Assembly (NCBI GenBank): GCA_038212445.1
Contig: JBBQUM010000017.1
Location: forward strand, 62,001 to 126,000
Source of the DNA: TMP-7 sp038212445
Lineage (GTDB): Bacteria; Acidobacteriota; Terriglobia; Bryobacterales; Bryobacteraceae
Length of the DNA: 64,000 nt
Reading direction: 5' to 3'
The position numbers were made by a program, and so were the translations under genes. The stretch's first letter is position 1. Each line of letters opens with the position of its first letter. The notes beneath the pieces were generated by a model that was given only the letters and a program-made list of their open reading frames with translations, was not told where the DNA came from and searched no databases. Shown here in pieces: positions 27,399-35,467 of the stretch.

Positions 27399-28439
27399 AT
27401 GCAATTCCCGATCAGCAAGCCGCCAGTCGGCGTCATCTTCGACTCGGCGATGGGTGACCGCATCGACGACGCCCTCGCGCTCGCGTTGCTCTATGGCTTG
27501 GACGGCAAGAATGAAGCACGCGTGGTGTCGCTCAGCGTCAGCCGCACAAATCTCGCGTCGGCGGCCTTCTGCGAGGCGGTCGGCAAGTTCTACGCCGGGG
27601 CAGTGAGCGGCGCGTTCAATTCCGCCGGCCGAGCCCTCCCCGTAGGTTTGTCGCTACCCGCGCGGGGGCATAAGCCGGACGAAGATACGCCGATGCTTAC
27701 GGTGCCGCTGTCGAAGAAGAAGCCGGACGGCACGCTCGTCTACAATCACGGCATTCACCAACTCAACGACACTGCTGAGGTGGCGCCGCTCCTGCGCAAT
27801 GCCTGTACTGCTCAGCACGATCAAAACGCCATCGTGATCCTCACCGGGCCTGCCACCAACCTGGTAGCCCTGCTGGATCTTCCCGGTGCTCGCGAGGTGG
27901 TGGCAGCCAAGGTGCGCTTGCTTGCGATAGCAGCGCACGACACCGCTATGAAAGCAGATTTGACGGCGGTCAGACGAATCTTCAAGGAATGGCCGACCCC
28001 GATCGTCGTCGCTGGGACAGAGCTCGGCGATGCGCTGCCCTATCCAGCCGCGAGCATCGAGAAGGATTTCGAATGGAATCCGAATCATCCCGTGGTCGAC
28101 GCCTATCGCGCCTACAAAGCGATGCCCTACGATGCGCCCACCGGATCGATGGCACCCGTGCTTTACGCCATCCGGCCGAAGGAAGGTTACTTCAAACTGT
28201 CGGACCCCGGTACGATCACAGTTTCGGATGACGGCCGCATCGCCTTTGCGACTGACGCCGCCGGTAAGCATCGCACCTTGACTCTCGACCCGGAGCAGAA
28301 GGACCGCGTGATCAAGACGTACACGGAGATTGCGAGCCTGAAGCCGGTGGTTCGCGCCCCGCGCTTCCCGCGTCCTAAAGCGGATGCGGTGAAGCCCGAT
28401 CCGTCGAAGCCGGAACCCCCTAAGCCCGAAGAGAAATAG
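27399..28439 (+). CDS. Nucleoside hydrolase-like protein with an altered metal motif
   Basis: 346 residues. The inosine/uridine nucleoside-hydrolase pattern is recognisable at the N-terminus as FDSAMGDRIDDALALAL (14-30), but the usual D-x-D-x-G-x-D-D calcium site reads D15-S-A-M-G19 then D23-D24: the second Asp is Ala17 and two residues are inserted. VILTGPATNLVALL matches the family's later conserved strand. No signal peptide is seen. The last ~25 residues are a Pro/Lys/Glu-rich tail. It follows DUF1552 by 20 bases and is likely co-transcribed. It could be a divergent glycosidase acting on a ribosyl or other substrate, or a non-catalytic relative. Confidence 0.75.
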   Translation: MQFPISKPPVGVIFDSAMGDRIDDALALALLYGLDGKNEARVVSLSVSRTNLASAAFCEAVGKFYAGAVSGAFNSAGRALPVGLSLPARGHKPDEDTPMLTVPLSKKKPDGTLVYNHGIHQLNDTAEVAPLLRNACTAQHDQNAIVILTGPATNLVALLDLPGAREVVAAKVRLLAIAAHDTAMKADLTAVRRIFKEWPTPIVVAGTELGDALPYPAASIEKDFEWNPNHPVVDAYRAYKAMPYDAPTGSMAPVLYAIRPKEGYFKLSDPGTITVSDDGRIAFATDAAGKHRTLTLDPEQKDRVIKTYTEIASLKPVVRAPRFPRPKADAVKPDPSKPEPPKPEEK

Positions 28440-28443
28440 CTGC

Positions 28444-31400
28444 TTACTTGACCGTCACCGTCGACGCCTTGGCGGCTTGACCATTGATCGAGAGGGTCAG
28501 CGGCAGCGAGCCAGTACCTGCGCTCTGCGGCACTAAAACGTTCACTTGGTAGAGCCCGACGATGTTCGGCGCAAGACCGCTAAATTGAACGGGAGCGTCC
28601 TGGCCCCCGATCTTCACCACCGGCTGAACCTGCGTGCGCGCGAGCGGCTGCGCCGTAGCAACTTCACCGGAAGTCTGTGGCACATCCACCGGTCCCAGAC
28701 CGTTTACATAAAGTTGTAGGATGTGTCCGCGCTGTACGGGATTGGCGGAGTAAACCACCGCAAAATTCTCATCGAGTGCGGCCGCGGCCGAAGTTCCGTT
28801 ATCGCTGAATTCAAAAAACGCCGGCGAATAATCGGCCACCGCCAACGTGACGGTAGAGCTTTGAATCAGCCCGATGCTCACCTTCATGATCACCGAGGTC
28901 TTGCCGGCCAACTCCCAAGGAACCTGCACGTTCAACTGACCATCGCTCGCATAGGAGAGCCGCCCCGGAACACTGAGAGCGCCAGGAACATCGAAGCTCA
29001 CGCTGACGTTGGCCAGCGCGAGCGGCAGATACGGAGTCGACGAAGATCGTGTGGACGGGCTCAGCGCCGATCCGAAAATCGTGATGTACGAGCCTGGGGC
29101 AACGGCGCCCGTCGCCAGACTACCCGCGTTCACCACACCGCCCGTCCGAATCGCCGGCAGCGCCCGCGCTCGTCCGTCGAAATTCAGCACCAGGCTCCCC
29201 GCCGTCACGCGGTAGGTTTGTTCCCCAGGGGTGCTGCCGATCGCAACGAACGCAAAGCCGATGCCGAGGTCGTCGGTGGATACGTCCGACTGGATAATCA
29301 GAGTATTTGGCGTCCACTGATAACGTGTCCCTTGCACCGGGACGCCCCAGCGATCGGTGATCTTGAATTCGAATGGCGAGTTGGGCTGGCCCAACACTGG
29401 TTGCACCCAATCGAACCCGCGCAGATAAGCGATGTTCGCAGGATTGTTGTCGCCCACAAGGTAGAGATAGGGGATGCGTAAATCCACAGCCCCGCCCGTA
29501 ACCACCACCGCACCTTCGTAGCTGCCAGCGGATGGATTTGCACCGGTCAAGCGGACCGTCACCGTGCCGGACTGTCCGGCAGTGAGCGACAGCGTTGACG
29601 GAGTTACTGAGACCTGCGCCTGCGGACTTGCGTCGCGACGCGATATCGCCAGTGTCAACGTTAAGGAGCCGGAACTGATGTTGGTGAGTTTCAATGTCGA
29701 CGAAGGCAATGTCCCGGTTCCGACGATGCCGAAGGAAAGCGTTGCGGGCTCCACCGTGACATTGGTCTTCACGACATTCGCCAGGTTCAGTTTGCCCGCT
29801 CCCATCGCCGTCACTCGCGCCGGCTTCACCACCTGGCCGCCCGAATCGACGTCCGACACATTGGAACCGTCCGCTGTGTTCACCACCATCGACTTCAACT
29901 GCGCGGGGGTTGCGCCAGGGAACTTCTGCTTCGCAAGTGCCACTCCGCCGGTGACCAGCGCAGCTGAGAAGCTCGTCCCCTGCTGGACGGTGTAGCCGCT
30001 GGCGTCGTACATGTCGCCGTTGGGATCGTACTTCTGAGTGGCCGTATACAGCCCTGTTCCCGGCGCGACGAGTTCAGGCTTGATAAGGGTGTCGCCGATC
30101 GCCGGCCCCTGCGACGAAAAATATGCGATCTGATCGGGAGTCGTGCTCGTCTCGCTAAGCGCGGGATCGATCGTGACGTTTGACGCCTGCGCGCTGGGCT
30201 TCGTCGCCAGATACGCTTTCAGCGCCAAGCCGGAGGCGTTCGAGATCAACACGCTGGGAATCGCGGTCTCCATCAGTCCGGTCAACTGGTAGAGTGTGTC
30301 GCCCGAATCGCGATATACCACTACACCGGTGGCGCCCGCCTTTTGAGCGTTGTTCACCTTGGTGGCGATGCTGCATCCGCCGCGCCGCACAAGCGCGATT
30401 CCGCTGATGCGAGTGGCAAGCGGTGTACAGGCACTGTCATCACCCCCAGTCGAGGAGATATCGAATAACTGGGCCGTGAACGGGGCGCTTAGCGGGGGTC
30501 CGCTTCCGATCCGCGCTTGAGCCGGCGCCACCGCGTTCCCGGCGGTCAGCCTCACACTTGCGAAGAGCGTGTGGGAATTTGTGGTTGCGCCGACAGTGAT
30601 CGCGGCGGGCGCAGAACCCGGTGTGTTTATCGAGTTCAGATTTGGATAGCTTCCAAGGTCACCGTCATTGCCGGCCGACGTCACGATAGTCATTCCCTGC
30701 ACTGCTGCGTTCTGAACTGCATTCGCCCAGGGATCGCAAATTTCCGTACCGCTCGAGCCGCAAACCTTATCGTGATACGTCCAGTCGGCGCCCAAGCCGA
30801 AGGAAAGCAGAGCAACGTCCATGCCATCCGACAACGCATCGCCGAGCGCCTGAATCACGACGCTGGCAAAGGTCTCGTCGTTGACACCGGGCGTCCCAAA
30901 GATCTTGTAGTTGCCCACCCACGCCCGCGGGGCGACACCAGTAATCGATCCCTGCGGGCTGCGTACCGTGTTCCCGGCAGCGATCATGGCCATTGCGGTC
31001 CCATGACCCACGCGATCACGCGGCGTGAGGTCGTCAGGGCGCGAGTCTTCGGGAGTACCGCTACCTAGCGCAAGCGTCGCCACATAACTCCGCGCGACGA
31101 TCACCTTCGAGTTCGTGTATGCGCAGTCATCACCGTTACATTTTAAATACCCGGGCGGCGAGGTGAGCGTCGAGTCCTGAAACGCAAGATGGGACTGGTC
31201 GATTCCGGTATCAAGAATCGCAATCCGCACACCGGTACCGGCATTCTGCTGACCTCCGATGGAAGCCCACGCCGCTGGTCCGTTAACCAGGTCCAGCGCC
31301 TTGTTGAGGTGCCGTTTGACCGGCAAATCCGGGAGCACTGCGCGGACGCCCGGCATTGCCTTCAGGGCTTGTGCCTGCGCCGCGGTGCCTGTGACGAACG

Positions 31401-31638
31401 CCGCGTTGAGCAGCGTATCGACTGTGCCGGTTACATGCATCCCGCGCGCTAACGCTGACATGCGGAACACAGACTGCTTTCCGGCGATAACGGCGCGGCG
31501 TGCCGGTCGCTCAGCTTGCGAAACGCGCGCCAGCGGAGCATCGTCGAACATGACGATCCATCGTTCCGGCCGTTTTTCTCCGAACATCAGGGTTGGAAAA
31601 ACCAGGGCGAGCGGCGCAAATCCAAGCAGTTTCCGCAT
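28444..31638 (-). CDS. Secreted subtilisin-like serine protease (S8) with PA domain and Solibacter-type C-terminal domain
   Basis: About 1064 residues from the ATG at 31638. Signal peptide (MRKLLGFAPLALVFPTLMFG), an inhibitor-I9-like prodomain (RWIVMFDDAPLARVS), then the catalytic triad: Asp in AILDTGID (about 144), His in GHGTAMA (about 212), Ser in GTSFSAALVTGG (about 557). A PA insert (IALVRRGGCSIATKVNNAQ) lies between His and Ser. Two beta-sandwich domains follow. The last ~235 residues (GGVVNAGSLATGAVAPGSY, then GQLNVQVPWELAG, LQLYVNGLGPVD, VGLYQVNVLVPQ) are the TIGR03437 domain, expanded in Solibacter. Extracellular protein degradation is the likely role. Convergent with 27399-28439, 4 bases apart. 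Confidence 0.92.
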   Translation of the reverse strand: MRKLLGFAPLALVFPTLMFGEKRPERWIVMFDDAPLARVSQAERPARRAVIAGKQSVFRMSALARGMHVTGTVDTLLNAAFVTGTAAQAQALKAMPGVRAVLPDLPVKRHLNKALDLVNGPAAWASIGGQQNAGTGVRIAILDTGIDQSHLAFQDSTLTSPPGYLKCNGDDCAYTNSKVIVARSYVATLALGSGTPEDSRPDDLTPRDRVGHGTAMAMIAAGNTVRSPQGSITGVAPRAWVGNYKIFGTPGVNDETFASVVIQALGDALSDGMDVALLSFGLGADWTYHDKVCGSSGTEICDPWANAVQNAAVQGMTIVTSAGNDGDLGSYPNLNSINTPGSAPAAITVGATTNSHTLFASVRLTAGNAVAPAQARIGSGPPLSAPFTAQLFDISSTGGDDSACTPLATRISGIALVRRGGCSIATKVNNAQKAGATGVVVYRDSGDTLYQLTGLMETAIPSVLISNASGLALKAYLATKPSAQASNVTIDPALSETSTTPDQIAYFSSQGPAIGDTLIKPELVAPGTGLYTATQKYDPNGDMYDASGYTVQQGTSFSAALVTGGVALAKQKFPGATPAQLKSMVVNTADGSNVSDVDSGGQVVKPARVTAMGAGKLNLANVVKTNVTVEPATLSFGIVGTGTLPSSTLKLTNISSGSLTLTLAISRRDASPQAQVSVTPSTLSLTAGQSGTVTVRLTGANPSAGSYEGAVVVTGGAVDLRIPYLYLVGDNNPANIAYLRGFDWVQPVLGQPNSPFEFKITDRWGVPVQGTRYQWTPNTLIIQSDVSTDDLGIGFAFVAIGSTPGEQTYRVTAGSLVLNFDGRARALPAIRTGGVVNAGSLATGAVAPGSYITIFGSALSPSTRSSSTPYLPLALANVSVSFDVPGALSVPGRLSYASDGQLNVQVPWELAGKTSVIMKVSIGLIQSSTVTLAVADYSPAFFEFSDNGTSAAAALDENFAVVYSANPVQRGHILQLYVNGLGPVDVPQTSGEVATAQPLARTQVQPVVKIGGQDAPVQFSGLAPNIVGLYQVNVLVPQSAGTGSLPLTLSINGQAAKASTVTVK

Positions 31639-31739
31639 GCAGCGAGCGACGTGGCAGGGAATCATTCAGTTCCATCTTACGACTCGGAACTCCGCCTCCT
31701 TTTGACACTCGCCCCACGGGTGTGTTCTCATCCCCATTG

Positions 31740-32933
31740 ATGCTTGGGCTCCTTTCCGGTCTCCGTGTGATCGATTGCGCTACGTACATCGCCGCACCCG
31801 CCGCCGCTACAATCCTGTCCGACTATGGCGCCGACGTTATTAAGATCGAGCGTCCCCCTCACGGCGACCCTTACCGCTACCTCCCGCGTGTGCCCGGCAC
31901 TCCCTCCAGCGACCTTCAGTATATGTGGCTGCTGGACGACCGTAACAAGCGCAGCGTCGCGCTCGACTTGTCCCGCGAACCCGCTCGTCAAGCGCTCTTG
32001 AAACTCGTCGCTACCGCCGACATCTTCATCACTAACTACCAGCCGGCTCTCGCGCGCAAGTTCCGTCTCACCTACGATGACCTGGCGCCTCTCAACCACC
32101 GCCTGATCTACGCATGGCTCACCGGGTATGGCGAAAGCGGAGACGAGATGGAAAAGCCCGGCTACGACATGACTGCATACTGGGCTCGCTCGGGACTCAT
32201 GAACTACATTCATCTGGCCGGCGGCGAACCGGCTTTCTCGCCGGCCGGGTTCGGCGATCATCCAACTTCGGTCACGCTCTTCAGCGCCATTATGCTCGCG
32301 CTCTATCAGCGGGAGCGTACGGGTAAAGGCATGAAGGTGGGCACGTCGCTGATGGCAAGCGGCGCGTGGTCCAACTCATGCTGCATCCAGGCTGCTCTCG
32401 TCGGCGCTGAGTTTCCGCAGCGGTCGAGCCGCCGTGAAGCCACCAACCCGCTCGTCAATCACTACCTTACCGGCGACGGCAAGCGGATCCTGTTTTGCTT
32501 GCTTGATCCCGTCAAAGACTGGGCCAACCTCTGCCGGGCCATCAATCGTCCAGATCTCCACGCCGACCCCAACTTCTGTACTCCCGAGAAGCGCCGTTAT
32601 AACAGCGAGTTCATTGCCATCCTCGACGAAATCTTCCTGCGTCACACATTCGACGAGTGGGTGAAGATCTTTGCGGAAAATGACGTGATTTGGGGCCCCG
32701 TCCCAAGCGCTCAGGAATGCGCAGTTGACCCGCAGATGGAGGCGAACGGTGTCTTCGCCGAGTTCGATCATCCAACCGAAGGCCGCCTCAAAACCGTCAC
32801 CAATCCCATTCGCCTCGACGGCCATCCGCAACAGCCTCCCCGCTGCGCGCCCGAAGTAGGCCAGCACACCGGCGAAGTGCTCGCGGAACTCGGCTATACG
32901 CCCGAGGAGATCGCCGCCATCTCCGCCTCGTAA
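31740..32933 (+). CDS. Class III CoA-transferase (CaiB/BaiF/formyl-CoA transferase family)
   Basis: 397 residues from the ATG at 31740. N-terminal GLRVIDCATYIAAPAAATILSDYGADVIKIE is the family signature, and DDRNKRSVALDLSR is the next conserved block. The catalytic Asp lies in PGYDMTAYWARSGLM, the position of Asp169 in formyl-CoA transferase. A C-terminal domain completes the intertwined-dimer fold. It moves CoA between organic acids; the acids are unknown. It lies 46 bases upstream of the DisA-like gene on the same strand, possibly one transcript. Confidence 0.9.
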   Translation: MLGLLSGLRVIDCATYIAAPAAATILSDYGADVIKIERPPHGDPYRYLPRVPGTPSSDLQYMWLLDDRNKRSVALDLSREPARQALLKLVATADIFITNYQPALARKFRLTYDDLAPLNHRLIYAWLTGYGESGDEMEKPGYDMTAYWARSGLMNYIHLAGGEPAFSPAGFGDHPTSVTLFSAIMLALYQRERTGKGMKVGTSLMASGAWSNSCCIQAALVGAEFPQRSSRREATNPLVNHYLTGDGKRILFCLLDPVKDWANLCRAINRPDLHADPNFCTPEKRRYNSEFIAILDEIFLRHTFDEWVKIFAENDVIWGPVPSAQECAVDPQMEANGVFAEFDHPTEGRLKTVTNPIRLDGHPQQPPRCAPEVGQHTGEVLAELGYTPEEIAAISAS

Positions 32934-32979
32934 GATAGTTGGAGATGCGATTCCACGGCATTAAGCGAGGAGCGGTTCG

Positions 32980-34116
32980 TTGACCCAGCGCGCATACCCC
33001 CTGGCGCAAACCGCCGCCGGAAAGATTCACGAACATTTCAAGCATCATTTGTCGATGACGGTCTTGCCGCAGGATAAGGTGGGGAGCCTCCCCGACGTCG
33101 ACATGATGGCCGAGATTATCGACGCCACCTTTTGGGCCAGTCTACGGCAGGAGGAAGGCTACGATCCGCGGATGTCGCTCGCGTTCGTCAGTCGCGAGCA
33201 GGTGGAAAATCCACTGCTATTTGAGCGCACTCTGCCGCTCGATCCACAAGCTCTAACACGGCTCGCCCCTGCCGTGGAACGCCCGGGTATTCATCTTGGA
33301 GTGTGGCGTGATGAGGGCGAACTGCGCGTGTGGGGTGCCACGCGGCATCTCCCTGCGCTATGTTTCGTGCTCGAAGTATTCGCGCCGGGACTGCTGGTAA
33401 TCAAGCTTAGCCGTACCGACGAGTCCGGCAAATTCATCAATGTGGCCGTACTCCACGGCGACGAACTCAAGGTCATCGACGAGCATGCCGCGAGCGTGCC
33501 CGACTGTCCGGCACTGCTGACTTCGCTGCTGGGGCTCGAGTCGCAATTCGCCTCCGCCGCCGCCGTCAATGTACTGATCCAACTTGCCGTTTCCACTCGC
33601 GCCCATGGTCGCGGCGGAACGCTGCTCGTAGTTCCCGCCCGCACCGACGCGTGGCTCAGCTCGATTCTGCATCCCATTACCTACTCGGTATCACCTTCCT
33701 TTACGGTGCTCGCTGACCTCATGCAAACCGATGCCGCCGAGCGAAAGAGGCGAAGCTGGCAGGATGCGTTGACACGCGCGGTGGACGGTATCGCCGGTCT
33801 CACCGCAGTCGACGGCGCAGCCATCATCAATTCGGAATATGAGCTTCTGGCGTTTGGCGCAAAGATCGTCCGCCGCAGCGGATGGCCGCAAGTCGGCCAG
33901 GTGATGCTTACCGAACCGATTGAAGGAGCCGACGCAATGGTGGCCGATCCGGCACAGATCGGCGGCACCCGCCATCTCTCGGCCGCACAGTTCGTTCAGG
34001 ATCAGCGCGACGCCATAGCACTGGTGGCGTCCCAGGACGGTCGCTTCACCGTCTTCGCGTGGTCGCCGTGCGATGACATGGTTCACGCGCATCGGATTGA
34101 CTCCCTGCTGCTGTAG
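32980..34116 (+). CDS. DisA_N-like (DACNV-type) nucleotide-sensor or diadenylate-cyclase-like protein
   Basis: 378 residues from a TTG start preceded by GAGGAG about 8 bases upstream. The N-terminal ~260 residues form an alpha/beta domain with the strand-turn HGRGGTLLVVPAR (209-221). Residues about 258-378 resemble the diadenylate-cyclase fold: DGAAIINSEYELLAFGAKI (278-296) matches the DGA motif and following strands, and GGTRHLSAAQFVQDQRDAIAL (328-348) matches the G-T-R-H-R motif region, but with Leu in place of the second Arg. That pattern fits the DACNV class of DisA-like domains, thought to sense or process nucleotides. Whether it makes c-di-AMP is uncertain because of the RHR to RHL change. 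Confidence 0.7.
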   Translation: MTQRAYPLAQTAAGKIHEHFKHHLSMTVLPQDKVGSLPDVDMMAEIIDATFWASLRQEEGYDPRMSLAFVSREQVENPLLFERTLPLDPQALTRLAPAVERPGIHLGVWRDEGELRVWGATRHLPALCFVLEVFAPGLLVIKLSRTDESGKFINVAVLHGDELKVIDEHAASVPDCPALLTSLLGLESQFASAAAVNVLIQLAVSTRAHGRGGTLLVVPARTDAWLSSILHPITYSVSPSFTVLADLMQTDAAERKRRSWQDALTRAVDGIAGLTAVDGAAIINSEYELLAFGAKIVRRSGWPQVGQVMLTEPIEGADAMVADPAQIGGTRHLSAAQFVQDQRDAIALVASQDGRFTVFAWSPCDDMVHAHRIDSLLL

Positions 34117-34119
34117 CTC

Positions 34120-35361
34120 TTATAACCAGTAGGTCTCGCCAGGCGCCAGGTGAGCTTTGGCCACATCCGGATTGATCTCGAGGCCGAGCCCAGGTTTGTC
34201 CTGGATCTCGTAGTAACCGTCCCTCCAGTAGGGACCCTCCTTGATAACGAGATCGGGCCACCAATCGACATAGTTTGCCAGCTCGTGGACTCGAAAATCT
34301 CGCATGGCCGACGCAGCGTGTACCGATGCCGCCGTGCCGATCGGACTCGCTGGATTGTGCGCGACCGTGAAAATGCCGTACATTTCCGCCATATCGGATA
34401 TCTTTTTCGACTCGGATAAGCCTCCGGATTTCGGAACGTCGATATGGACACCGTCGCATGCCTGCGCCTCGATCAGGCGCCTGAAGCCGTGCCTTCCGTA
34501 CAAATTCTCTCCAGTAATCACCGGAATGTTCACAGCGTCGGTGACTCGCTTCATCACCTCGGGGTTCTCCGCCGGTACCGGATCCTCGATGAACATTGGG
34601 CGCGCCCGCTCCAGTTCACGCGCCAGCGTAATCACGTCGCGCGGGTCGTAGTGCCAGTGGAGATCGATTCCAAACTCTCCGTCGGCGCCAAGTTCCTCCC
34701 GGATCACTTCCATGCCCTTTACGATGCGGCGGATGTCTTTCGCGGTAAGATTTCGGCCGTATGGATCGTGCCCCGGATCGCGGAACTGCGGATCGCCCTG
34801 CCGCGGCACGCCGTCGCCGTGGAACTTGAAAGCGGTCCAGCCCCATTTCTCAGAGCGAGCCTCCTGGACTTTCGCGCGCCAGCTCGCCGCATCGTCGACG
34901 TGCTCCACCACTTGCATGGTCCGGTAGAATCGGACGCGATCGCGAAAACGGCCGCCAAGCAAATTGCACACGGGTGTTTCGAGAATTCTTCCACACAGAT
35001 CCCATAACGCAATCTCGATGCCGCTTGCGGCGGACACGGTGGCGCCGCCGATCGCACCTGCGCCCGCGCTTTCCATCAGCATCTTGGTATAAAGCTTGTC
35101 CACGTTCAGCGGGTCTTCGCCAACCACGATCGGACTCATCTTGTTCACCACCAGATCCTTGACGCCCCACCCCCAATAGGCTTCGCCGAGCCCGTAGAGA
35201 CCAGAATCTGTATCGATCTTGATGAGGTTCCAGTCCCATGTACCACGCACGATCATGCACTGAACCCGCGTGATCTTCACCTTCTTGCGCATCGCGCCCG
35301 CCAACTGGGTAAAGGGCGTTGCGGCCGCCGCAACGGTCTGCAGAAAATTTCGGCGATTCAT
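34120..35361 (-). CDS. Exported enolase-superfamily dehydratase (galactonate/mannonate dehydratase-like)
   Basis: 413 residues from the ATG at 35361. MNRRNFLQTVAAAATPFTQLAGA is a Tat-type signal. Barrel metal ligands in order: Asp in FGIDLHWHYD, Glu in FIEDPVPAEN and Glu in ITGENLYG. The acid/base His lies in VAHNPASPIG, as in sugar-acid dehydratases of the ManD/DgoD kind. Probably removes water from an aldonic acid to give a 2-keto-3-deoxy acid. A periplasmic location is unusual for the family, but matches the enzyme at 9620-10783. Convergent with the DisA-like gene, 3 bases apart. Confidence 0.87.
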   Translation of the reverse strand: MNRRNFLQTVAAAATPFTQLAGAMRKKVKITRVQCMIVRGTWDWNLIKIDTDSGLYGLGEAYWGWGVKDLVVNKMSPIVVGEDPLNVDKLYTKMLMESAGAGAIGGATVSAASGIEIALWDLCGRILETPVCNLLGGRFRDRVRFYRTMQVVEHVDDAASWRAKVQEARSEKWGWTAFKFHGDGVPRQGDPQFRDPGHDPYGRNLTAKDIRRIVKGMEVIREELGADGEFGIDLHWHYDPRDVITLARELERARPMFIEDPVPAENPEVMKRVTDAVNIPVITGENLYGRHGFRRLIEAQACDGVHIDVPKSGGLSESKKISDMAEMYGIFTVAHNPASPIGTAASVHAASAMRDFRVHELANYVDWWPDLVIKEGPYWRDGYYEIQDKPGLGLEINPDVAKAHLAPGETYWL

Positions 35362-35424
35362 CGCAGGGCATGATATCACCGGTGGGATTTTCGCGACATG
35401 TTTGCGTTACTCCAAGCGAATGTG

Positions 35425-35467
35425 ATCAAATTATGCATTGATTTTTATCATGGCGATGAATGACTAA
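35425..35467 (+). promoter_or_regulatory. AT-rich leader with inverted repeat and a five-codon ORF overlapping the kinase start
   Basis: ATCAA (35425-35429) and TTGAT (35438-35442) form an inverted repeat in a markedly AT-rich stretch. At 35450 an ATG opens a five-codon frame (ATG GCG ATG AAT GAC TAA) ending at 35467, across the kinase ATG at 35460. An in-frame TGA stands immediately before the kinase ATG, which fixes the kinase start at 35460 or later. The overlap could tune translation initiation; this is inference from arrangement only. Confidence 0.25.
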
